Shown piece after piece: positions 21,869 through 27,075 of a DNA stretch of 27,555 bases. The stretch comes from a virus: positions 1 to 27,555 of the IMG/VR virus record IMGVR_UViG_3300048586_000253; one strand, given 5' to 3'. The notes beneath the pieces were generated by a model. That model had not been told where the DNA came from, did no database searches, and was given only the letters and a program-made list of their open reading frames with translations. How positions within the stretch are numbered: the first letter of the stretch is position 1; each line of letters opens with the position of its first letter. A program made the translations under genes and the position numbers.

Positions 21869-22200
21869 GCCACCCACTCCCACGCGGTTGCGACCTCTGC
21901 GTCCTCCACGTCCTCGCCGGCCAGGAGGGCCACGAAGTTGCGGTGGGTCAGGGTGGTCGTGCGGACAGGCCCGCCCGAGGAACGGCCGTCGGCCAGGGAG
22001 CCGGTCAGGTACCAGCGCTCATTGACGAAGATGGCGGCGTAGGTCAGGCGCTGCTTGCGGACCACCACGTTGGTGTCCCGCATGGGGTCGTACTCGCCGG
22101 CGACGACGCGGACGAAGCGCACGACGGTGCCGGCTGCGGGGCCGGCCTCACGCTCGACGGCCTTGCGGAGGGCCTTGGCTGCGGGGGATACGTTGCTCAC
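21865..22200 (-). CDS. Protein of unknown function in the nucleotide-metabolism block
   Basis: 111 residues from GTG 22200, with AAGGAG eight bases upstream and GTGA overlap with dihydrofolate reductase. Sequence contains a basic strand-rich section (TVVRFVRVVAGEYDPMRDTNVVVRKQRLTYAAIFVNERWYLTG). No recognised family. Its position between DHFR and the ThyA-family enzyme makes it a candidate partner. Confidence 0.7.
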   Translation of the reverse strand: MSNVSPAAKALRKAVEREAGPAAGTVVRFVRVVAGEYDPMRDTNVVVRKQRLTYAAIFVNERWYLTGSLADGRSSGGPVRTTTLTHRNFVALLAGEDVEDAEVATAWEWVA

Positions 22201-22802
22201 TTGGTGTTCTCCTTCTTTGGGGCCAGGGTCACGTAGGTGGCCTGGTCGGTGATGCGCTGATCGATGGTCTTGCCGAGGGCCGCGAGGCTGACGAGCCCCT
22301 CCTCCACCTGACCGGTGAAGGGGGCGCGGGTGTCGCCCTCGTAGGCCCCTGCAATGAGGGTGATCCAGGCCTCGTCGGTGAGAGGCCAGAAGAGCTCGAT
22401 GACCGAGGGACCGCCGACCACCGCGACGTCCTTGCCCGGGAACCAGACATGGAGGGCGCGCAGGAAGGCCTCGGCGTCCTCGGTGTCGTCGACCCAGGGG
22501 ATGCCCTGGACCATCACGCCGCGCGCCTGCTCGTGGAGCTCGTGGAAGCGCGAGGTCAGGACGACGATCGGGCGCTCCTCGGTCGAGCGGCGGGTCTTGA
22601 GGACGGCCGGCAGGGACTCGAAGGTCCTGGAGCCCATGATGAGGACGCGATCACGCGTCGCCTCACGGAAGCGGCGGAGGTCCTCGGACTGGCGGGGCCA
22701 GGGGAGCCCGCCGTCGCGGCCGATGACGATGGCGTCACCGGACGGGGTCACCGCCTCGGCCCATACGGCCCGGACGTGCGGGATGGTCTTGTCAGTGGTC
22801 AT
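22197..22802 (-). CDS. Dihydrofolate reductase
   Basis: 201 residues. The fold signals are clear: AIVIGRDGGLPWPRQSEDLRRF at 24-45, with Asp41 matching the catalytic acid, then RVLIMGSRTFESLP (52-65) of the cofactor region, and VVGGPSVIELFWPLTDEAWITLI (128-150) with the Gly-Gly dinucleotide-binding turn. The enzyme reduces dihydrofolate to tetrahydrofolate with NADPH. Thymidylate synthase or a dCMP methylase produces dihydrofolate, so its place two genes upstream of the ThyA-family enzyme fits. A pure hydroxymethylase would not need it. The start at 22802 lies 11 bases inside the upstream gene. Confidence 0.88.
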   Translation of the reverse strand: MTTDKTIPHVRAVWAEAVTPSGDAIVIGRDGGLPWPRQSEDLRRFREATRDRVLIMGSRTFESLPAVLKTRRSTEERPIVVLTSRFHELHEQARGVMVQGIPWVDDTEDAEAFLRALHVWFPGKDVAVVGGPSVIELFWPLTDEAWITLIAGAYEGDTRAPFTGQVEEGLVSLAALGKTIDQRITDQATYVTLAPKKENTK

Positions 22803-23097
22803 AGGTCTGTCCGATCTGCGAGTAGGTTGTTGCCTGAACGGGGATGTACCACTCCACGGTTCCGCCGATCTTCTCGGCCCAGCGGTCCGCGGCTTCGCGG
22901 TCGGAGTGGGTGCTGAACTGCGAGCCGTCCCGGGTGCGGACGAGCCAGAACGGCTTGACCGGCCTCGGGTCCAGGACGCCGGCGTCGCGGTACTCCTGGA
23001 GGGTGGTGAACTTCTTGCGGGCAGGCTCGACGTCGATCGCCGGGCCCTTGAGCCTGTGAGAGCGGCCCGACGCGGTGGGATCAGAGGGCTTGTTCAT
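22792..23097 (-). CDS. Protein of unknown function, probably translated from a leaderless mRNA
   Basis: 101 residues from the ATG at 23097. A -10-like TAGGTT lies at 23109-23104, exactly six bases before the ATG, with no ribosome site, as in leaderless actinobacterial genes. The protein has a basic N-terminus, a DGSQFSTHSDREAADRWAEKIGGTVEWYI segment and no known motif. Starting here, the genes run through DHFR to the ThyA-family enzyme. Confidence 0.65.
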   Translation of the reverse strand: MNKPSDPTASGRSHRLKGPAIDVEPARKKFTTLQEYRDAGVLDPRPVKPFWLVRTRDGSQFSTHSDREAADRWAEKIGGTVEWYIPVQATTYSQIGQTYDH

Positions 23098-23103
23098 GAC
23101 TAC

Positions 23104-23109
23104 AACCTA
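23104..23109 (-). promoter_or_regulatory. -10 box of a leaderless transcript (TAGGTT)
   Basis: TAGGTT on the minus strand, six bases from the ATG at 23097. The same spacing is seen at 25663-25668. No clear -35 box. Confidence 0.5.
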
Positions 23110-23115
23110 GCGCGT

Positions 23116-23145
23116 GGGGGCGGGAACCAGAGCGGCCCCGCCCCC
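23116..23145 (-). terminator. GC-rich hairpin between two transcription units
   Basis: The arms 23116-23124 and 23137-23145 (GGGGGCGGG/CCCGCCCCC) pair over 9 bp with a 12-base loop. It lies after the stop of the gene at 23163-23651 and just upstream of the leaderless promoter. There is no U-run, so termination may depend on the stem only. Confidence 0.5.
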
Positions 23146-23162
23146 GGGACTCGGCGGGAGCC

Positions 23163-23651
23163 TCAGTCCTCTTCGGTGTCGACGGCCTGCCCGGAGAGGG
23201 CGGCGAGCTCCTCGTCCGTGAGCTCGCGCTCGGGGTCGGAGAAGTCGAGGCGACCGTAGATCTGCTGGAGGGCGTCCTGGACGGACATCCCCAGGACGGC
23301 GACGAAGAAGCCGACCTCGTGGGCGTTGTCGTAGGCCGCGTCCAGCACGACCTTCGAGTAGACGCGGACAGCGAGCTGGAGCGCCTCCTCCGGGGTCTCG
23401 GGCTTCGGGACGCGCCCGGCCTCGACTTCGGCGTTGATGGCGGTGAGGATCGCGCCCTCGTCGTTCAGCATGTACTCGAGCGACTGGTAGTGCGCCCGGG
23501 TGTGCTGGAGCTCCATCTGCAGGTGCTCGACGTCGCCCGACTGCAGGGCGTCCGTCACCATGTTGAAGGTGCGAGTGGACGGCAGCGCGCCGGCGGTGCG
23601 GGGGGCGAGGTCCTCGATGGCGTCGATCTTGTCAGCGTACGTGGTGGACAT
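23163..23651 (-). CDS. Protein of unknown function, helical
   Basis: 162 residues, with AAGGAG before the ATG at 23651. Mostly helical, with charged ends. Segments include FNMVTDALQSGDVEHLQMELQHTRAHYQSLEYMLNDEGAILTAINAEVEAG (about 29-79) and a hydrophobic VGFFVAVLGMSVQDALQQIYGRL. It could form coiled coils. No family recognised. It is the first gene after the regulatory gap at 23652-23858. Confidence 0.7.
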   Translation of the reverse strand: MSTTYADKIDAIEDLAPRTAGALPSTRTFNMVTDALQSGDVEHLQMELQHTRAHYQSLEYMLNDEGAILTAINAEVEAGRVPKPETPEEALQLAVRVYSKVVLDAAYDNAHEVGFFVAVLGMSVQDALQQIYGRLDFSDPERELTDEELAALSGQAVDTEED

Positions 23652-23719
23652 GCGGGTTGCTCCTTCTGAGCGAGTTGGTTTGGTGGTGTTCAGTTGTGGG
23701 GTCCTGCGTTGTGGTCTCT

Positions 23720-23725
23720 ACTGTA
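23720..23725 (-). promoter_or_regulatory. Promoter-like motif TACAGT in conserved TAYAGTAGAGA context
   Basis: On the minus strand CTACAGTAGAGACCACAA occurs here, and CGTATAGTAGAGATACAA occurs at 25576-25571. Both precede the first gene of a run, so this is likely a phage promoter family. The -35 is not obvious. Confidence 0.5.
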
Positions 23726-23774
23726 GCGCGTCCGGCGGGACTCTACCAGCGGAGATGCCCGGGAATCGCGTCCA

Positions 23775-23801
23775 GGGCGGTTAGGGCGATTAGGGCGTCG
23801 C
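23775..23801 (+). repeat. Three tandem 9-base GGGCGRTTA-type units
   Basis: Units GGGCGGTTA, GGGCGATTA and GGGCGTCGC follow each other without gaps. The first two differ by one base. The third keeps only GGGCG. They are iteron-like and lie in the regulatory gap. Confidence 0.6.
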
Positions 23802-23814
23802 GTTCCATTACAGC

Positions 23815-23835
23815 CTAAAGGGCGAGGCCCTTTAG
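23815..23835. repeat. Perfect 9-bp hairpin with 3-base loop
   Basis: CTAAAGGGC at 23815-23823 pairs with GCCCTTTAG at 23827-23835 around GAG. On the minus strand it is preceded by TATAGT within about ten bases, and no U-run follows. Operator, attenuator or 5' stem are all possible. Confidence 0.6.
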
Positions 23836-23858
23836 AACTATATAGGAAGCGCGCCACC

Positions 23859-24257
23859 CTACTCGCCCTTTTCGCCCTGAACGGGGCCCCCGGGACGCGG
23901 AACATGCCTCCCGGCAGCATAATCGAGCGTTATGCGGGTGATGACCAGGTCCGGAGGGGCCACCCAGTCAGGGCGCGAAACTACCCTGCGGAGGCGCAGG
24001 CGCCGGGACGCCGGCACCCCCACCGCGGTCATCCAGGCCGTGGGAGGCCTGTCGGACTTCGCCCCGTTGCAGCGGTCGCACGCCGGCACGAGGTTGCGGA
24101 CCTCGTTGGTGCCTCCGAGGCGAGAGGGCACGAAGTGGTCCACGACCATGCCGGCACCGCGCCCACAGTAGACGCAGTGCCAGCGGTGCTTCGGTCCCCA
24201 GCGGGTCTCGGCCAGGCGGACGAGCTCGAGGGACTCGGAGATGGACTTGTGACTCAC
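23859..24257 (-). CDS. HNH endonuclease
   Basis: 132 residues from GTG 24257, overlapping the upstream stop as GTGA. The HNH fold is visible: CVYCGRG (first zinc pair), VVDHFVPSRLGG with the catalytic His, NEVRNLVPACDRCNGAKSD with the second Cys pair and Asn. The C-terminus is basic (SRRLRLRRVVSRPD). Such genes are often mobile, inserting into phage genomes, but no interrupted gene is seen here. The last codons carry GGGCGA twice, in line with the repeats in the gap that follows. Confidence 0.85.
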   Translation of the reverse strand: MSHKSISESLELVRLAETRWGPKHRWHCVYCGRGAGMVVDHFVPSRLGGTNEVRNLVPACDRCNGAKSDRPPTAWMTAVGVPASRRLRLRRVVSRPDWVAPPDLVITRITLDYAAGRHVPRPGGPVQGEKGE

Positions 24258-24514
24258 GGCGCCCGCCAGTCCTTCGGGACCTTCCGGCCCTCCTTCTTCT
24301 CGGCACGGTAGTGCCGGCCGGCCTCGACGCACCGCGGGCAGCGGCAGCCCATGGTGTAGGCCGACACACCTCCGTGGCGCGGGTCGTCGTGGTCGAAGGG
24401 GACGTTGCGCTCGCCCTCCATGAAGAGGGGCGGCTTGCGGGCCTGACCCGCCTTGAAGGCGGCGTGGGTGCCCTCCCGCCGGCGGCGGGCCTGCTCTGCG
24501 GCGTCAGTCGCCAT
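24254..24514 (-). CDS. Small actinophage protein with GCRCPRC motif
   Basis: 86 residues from the ATG at 24514, with AAGGAG six bases upstream. The C-terminal half has HGGVSAYTMGCRCPRCVEAGRHYRAEKKEG, a Cys-Arg-Cys-x-x-Cys pattern known in many actinophage small proteins, likely zinc-binding. The N-terminal half is basic (EQARRRREGTHAAFKAGQARK) and could bind nucleic acid. The specific function is unknown. It overlaps the HNH gene at its end (GTGA). Confidence 0.7.
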   Translation of the reverse strand: MATDAAEQARRRREGTHAAFKAGQARKPPLFMEGERNVPFDHDDPRHGGVSAYTMGCRCPRCVEAGRHYRAEKKEGRKVPKDWRAP

Positions 24515-24602
24515 GGGAACTCCTTGAGGGTGAGAGGTAGACGGTGGCCACCGCGAGGATGGCCACCGCCCAGAGGAACAGACTACGCCGCGCGGACCGC
24601 AT
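24504..24602 (-). CDS. Short single-span membrane protein
   Basis: 32 residues from the ATG at 24602 to TGA 24506-24504. A basic start (MRSARR) is followed by a clear membrane helix (LFLWAVAILAVATVYL) and a short tail. CAGGAG lies seven bases before the ATG inside the preceding gene's 3' end. It overlaps both neighbours, filling the gap between 24583 and 24514. Function unknown. Confidence 0.6.
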   Translation of the reverse strand: MRSARRSLFLWAVAILAVATVYLSPSRSSHGD

Positions 24603-25035
24603 CCACGAACTCCTGACGGGCCTCGCCCCAGGGACGGTTGACATCCTGGGCGCGCTGGGCCTCGAGGAGGGCATCGACGGTGGCCTCGTCCTCGAAGGTG
24701 ACGAACGGCTTCCACGCGCCGTACTCGGGCCCGCGCTCCTTGCCGACGATGGCGGCGATCGCCTTCACCGAGCCGGCCTCACGGCGAACAAGGACCTCCT
24801 CCTCACCGTAGTAGGGCGAGGGCTGCGGGGACTCCTTCTCCACGATGCGCTCGAAGCCCTCGGGATCGACCAGTGCGATGACGGCGCCGACGATGCATGC
24901 CGGCCGGCCGTCCTCGAAGCTGTAGAGGCACTGGTCCCCGTTCTCGGCGCGGGGGTAGACGTAGTCCTGGCCCCGCTCGGCGACGACCTTGTCGAGCGCC
25001 TCGGCGACCTCGGCGCGGGTGATGACCTTGCTCAT
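24583..25035 (-). CDS. Protein of unknown function (DNA/nucleotide region)
   Basis: 150 residues, ATG at 25035 overlapping the upstream stop as ATGA. The start (VITRAEVAEALDKVVAERGQDYVYPRAENGDQCLYSFEDGRPACIVGAVIALVDPEGFERI) is a pattern repeated in actinophage proteins of unknown function. The rest is acidic and helical. No catalytic motif. Confidence 0.7.
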   Translation of the reverse strand: MSKVITRAEVAEALDKVVAERGQDYVYPRAENGDQCLYSFEDGRPACIVGAVIALVDPEGFERIVEKESPQPSPYYGEEEVLVRREAGSVKAIAAIVGKERGPEYGAWKPFVTFEDEATVDALLEAQRAQDVNRPWGEARQEFVDAVRAA

Positions 25036-25535
25036 GCGTTCTTCTCCTTGTTGTCGATGTACTCACGGAGGGCCACGATGGTGGCCTCCGCGTCCTCGAT
25101 GCTGAGGCTCCTCTTGAATGCCTCAAGCTTCGCCTGGGCGTTCTCCTTCACGCGCGCCGCCTCGGCGCGGGTGTCGTAGTCTGCGCGGTCCTCGGCGAGC
25201 TCGGGCCCGTCCGGGGTGTAGAGCGCCGTGGAGTCGTAGCTGTACTCCGCCTGGCCCTCGAAGCGAGTGCCCACACGGCCCTTGGTGTAGGCCCACCGGC
25301 CGTTGTCCACCAGCATGCGCTTGGTGAGGTGGCGGCCGTCCTGCAGGTCGCGGCCCAGCACGAGGCGGGTCTTGAGCACCTTCTCGACGGTCCAGACCAC
25401 CTCGGTGCGGGTGCCGACGGCGCCCCACGAGTTGCCCCGGCGCACGACCTCGATCAGCTGGTCGCCCTCGGCGAGGTCGTCGATGTGAAGGTCAGTGGCC
25501 TCCGGCATGTTGTAGGGCCGTGTGTTGCTCGCCAT
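25032..25535 (-). CDS. Protein of unknown function
   Basis: 167 residues, with GAGGAG before the ATG at 25535. N-terminal half contains strand-like segments (DQLIEVVRRGNSWGAVGTRTEVVWTVEKVLKTRLVLGRDLQDG), C-terminal half is helical and charged (TRAEAARVKENAQAKLEAFKRSLSIEDAEATIVALREYIDNKEK). No family recognised. First gene of the leftward unit driven by the TATAGT motif at 25571-25576. Confidence 0.7.
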   Translation of the reverse strand: MASNTRPYNMPEATDLHIDDLAEGDQLIEVVRRGNSWGAVGTRTEVVWTVEKVLKTRLVLGRDLQDGRHLTKRMLVDNGRWAYTKGRVGTRFEGQAEYSYDSTALYTPDGPELAEDRADYDTRAEAARVKENAQAKLEAFKRSLSIEDAEATIVALREYIDNKEKNA

Positions 25536-25570
25536 GATGTGCTCCTCGGTAGTGGCTGGCTTGTATCTCT

Positions 25571-25576
25571 ACTATA
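25571..25576 (-). promoter_or_regulatory. Promoter motif TATAGT in conserved TAYAGTAGAGA context
   Basis: On the minus strand GCGTATAGTAGAGATACAAG lies 36 bases before the ATG at 25535. It is closely similar to the motif at 23720-23725. A good -10 match; -35 not clear. Confidence 0.55.
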
Positions 25577-25600
25577 CGCTGCCGGCCACAACGAGAGAAG

Positions 25601-25639
25601 CCCCCCAGTAGAAGTCCCGGAGAAACTTCTACTGAGGGG
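25601..25639. repeat. Inverted repeat between two divergent genes
   Basis: CAGTAGAAGT at 25606-25615 pairs with ACTTCTACTG at 25625-25634 over 10 bp. Past one mismatch (25605/25635) CCCC (25601-25604) and GGGG (25636-25639) also pair. The loop is 9 bases. It is in the gap between the leftward and the rightward gene. The AGTAGA core also occurs in the two promoter motifs. It may be an operator or a bidirectional terminator. Confidence 0.6.
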
Positions 25640-25662
25640 TTATGCGCGATGCCCGCGCGCGT

Positions 25663-25668
25663 TAGAAT
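25663..25668 (+). promoter_or_regulatory. -10 box of a leaderless transcript (TAGAAT)
   Basis: TAGAAT is followed by exactly six bases and then ATG at 25675. No ribosome site is present. This matches the leaderless -10 arrangement, and 23104-23109 has the same spacing. Confidence 0.55.
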
Positions 25669-25674
25669 AGAAAC

Positions 25675-25857
25675 ATGAACAGCAACGAGCGACCCAACAT
25701 CAAGCGCTTCTCGACCGTCCTGATCGACGGTCGCATGGGCGGCAACTTTACGGGGCGGGTCAACCGCTTCGAGGAGGTCTGCCCCGGGCTCTGGTACGTG
25801 CACCTCGTGGGGCACCGCCTCATCTACCCGGTGGCAGACATCCTCGAGGTCCTCTAG
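25675..25857 (+). CDS. Small protein of unknown function on the plus strand, probably leaderless
   Basis: 60 residues from ATG 25675, the only rightward gene. The sequence (FSTVLIDGRMGGNFTGRVNRFEEVCPGLWYVHLVGHRLIYPVADILEVL) looks like a small folded beta-rich protein. It has a TAGAAT box six bases before the ATG. Its stop TAG overlaps the stop of the sigma-like gene on the other strand, both using CTAG at 25854-25857. Function unknown; the position suggests a regulatory role. Confidence 0.65.
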   Translation: MNSNERPNIKRFSTVLIDGRMGGNFTGRVNRFEEVCPGLWYVHLVGHRLIYPVADILEVL

Positions 25858-26579
25858 TCCTCGACCAGCTCCGCCCGCATTTTCTCGAGCGACCGCTGGC
25901 GCCTCTTCTTGACGGCACCGCGGTCCTGCTCGAGGACGCCGGCGACCTCTTCGTCCGACTTGGCCTCTCCGCGGAACCCGTAGGCGAGCTCGATGACGTC
26001 CCGCTCCGCCGGCGACAGCACCGACAGTGCGTGGTGCGCGAGGCGGTAGGTCTCGTCGTCGGGCGTCGGGACCCCTGCACTGTACGGGACGCTGACCCAC
26101 TCCGAGCCGGCATGCGCCAGCGCGTGCTGGATCGCCCGGAAGGTGTTTGCCGTCATGCCCATGGTTGGGGCCAGCTCCGCCGCGCGGACGTAGTCCTGGT
26201 CGGCGGCACGCCAGACCTTGAACCAGCGGTCCAGTGTCCCGCTCGGGACCGCCAGCGCCGTCGCCATCTCGGTGGCCACCCCCCGCAGGATGCTCGGAAG
26301 TACCTGGCTGAGGCGGGTGTACTTCTCCAGGTCGAAGGACTTGACAGCCTCCACGGCCGCGAGCACCAGGTCTGCCTGGAGGTCCTCGACCTGTTCGGCC
26401 GTCATCCCCCGCACCGACGCGCGGGCAGAGTTGGCCGTCTTCTGGAGGATGCCCCGGTACTGCACGAGCAGTGCCCACACAGCTTCGCCGTCGCCGGCCT
26501 GGGCCGCCACGATCAGTGCCCGCTCCTCGAGCAGGGGGAGAGATACGCGGCCAGAGCCGCCCTTGAAGAGCTCGTCCAT
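25854..26579 (-). CDS. Sigma-70-like protein / region 4 helix-turn-helix protein
   Basis: 241 residues from the ATG at 26579 (TGATG overlap). Residues about 24-106 resemble sigma region 2 (AAQAGDGEAVWALLVQYRGILQKTA..., VEDLQADLVLAAVEAVKSFDLEKYTRL). A middle part 110-155 could be another helix-turn-helix. Residues about 183-238 match sigma region 4 (ALSVLSPAERDVIELAYGFRG, then SDEEVAGVLEQDRGAVKKRRQRSLEKMR). It would direct host RNA polymerase to phage promoters. It could also be only a sigma-like DNA-binding protein. Region 2.4 is not clear. Confidence 0.75.
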   Translation of the reverse strand: MDELFKGGSGRVSLPLLEERALIVAAQAGDGEAVWALLVQYRGILQKTANSARASVRGMTAEQVEDLQADLVLAAVEAVKSFDLEKYTRLSQVLPSILRGVATEMATALAVPSGTLDRWFKVWRAADQDYVRAAELAPTMGMTANTFRAIQHALAHAGSEWVSVPYSAGVPTPDDETYRLAHHALSVLSPAERDVIELAYGFRGEAKSDEEVAGVLEQDRGAVKKRRQRSLEKMRAELVED

Positions 26580-26881
26580 CAGCCCTGCCACCTTTCGAAC
26601 GCGGTGTTGAGATGGCGCTCGGCCGCCTGGAGGGTGCGGCCGGCGCGCTCGAGAGCTACCTCCGCCTCGAGGACGGCGGCGCGGAGCGCGAGCCGGCGCG
26701 CGTCGACCACGATTGACGGCGTCGGGTCGCTGGTCAGGCCCTTGCTGCGCTCGGTCGTGTCCTCCTTGGGGACGGGCGACTTGCCGGCGCGCCACTGGGC
26801 GTCACCCACGTCGGCGACGAGCTGGCGCACGCGCAGGTAGGTGGCCCCGAAGGCCTCGAGGGTCGTTGGGGTCGCGGTCAC
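26579..26881 (-). CDS. Small helical protein of unknown function
   Basis: 100 residues from GTG 26881, which overlaps the upstream stop as GTGA and has AAGGAG eight bases before. The C-terminal half (RRLALRAAVLEAEVALERAGRTLQAAERHLNTAFERWQG) is a coiled-coil helix; the middle has TSDPTPSIVVDARRLALR, a pattern common in actinophage proteins of unknown function. It overlaps the sigma-like start as TGATG. Confidence 0.7.
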   Translation of the reverse strand: MTATPTTLEAFGATYLRVRQLVADVGDAQWRAGKSPVPKEDTTERSKGLTSDPTPSIVVDARRLALRAAVLEAEVALERAGRTLQAAERHLNTAFERWQG

Positions 26882-27075
26882 TTGTTGTACTCCTTCAGCT
26901 TGGTGGTCCAGACCTTACAGTCCGTGCAGGCGATGCGCTCGCCGACGTTGGTGATGCCGTCGAGGTCGATCCTCTGCAGGACGTACCTCTTCAGCGCGGG
27001 GTTGAAACAATGGGGGCAGAGGCCGTCGACCTCGGGGGTGTCGCGGAAGTGCGCGTACTGGTGGATTGCCGCCAT
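26878..27075 (-). CDS. Small zinc-ribbon protein
   Basis: 65 residues from the ATG at 27075, which overlaps the DNA polymerase stop as TGATG. Cys-Pro-His-Cys at 20-23 and Cys-Thr-Asp-Cys at 50-53 form two pairs separated by a strand-rich part, the zinc-ribbon pattern. It may bind DNA or the polymerase. A longer frame exists upstream inside the polymerase gene, but it has no ribosome site. Confidence 0.7.
   Translation of the reverse strand: MAAIHQYAHFRDTPEVDGLCPHCFNPALKRYVLQRIDLDGITNVGERIACTDCKVWTTKLKEYNK

Larger units (their letters stand above)
23652..23858. other. Noncoding regulatory region with repeats and hairpin
   Basis: 207 bases without a gene. On the plus strand GGGCGGTTA (23775-23783), GGGCGATTA (23784-23792) and GGGCGTCGC (23793-23801) form three tandem 9-base units, and GGGCG recurs at 23820-23824. 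A hairpin lies at 23815-23835 and an AT-rich patch TATATAG at about 23838-23844. Two minus-strand GGGCGA copies at the end of the HNH gene (about 23863-23877) face the other repeats. This could be a regulator binding site or replication origin; the function is not shown. Confidence 0.45.

Noticed and set aside
23775-23801. CRISPR-like or long tandem repeat array
   Set aside because: Units are only nine bases, contiguous and without spacers; they look like protein binding sites.
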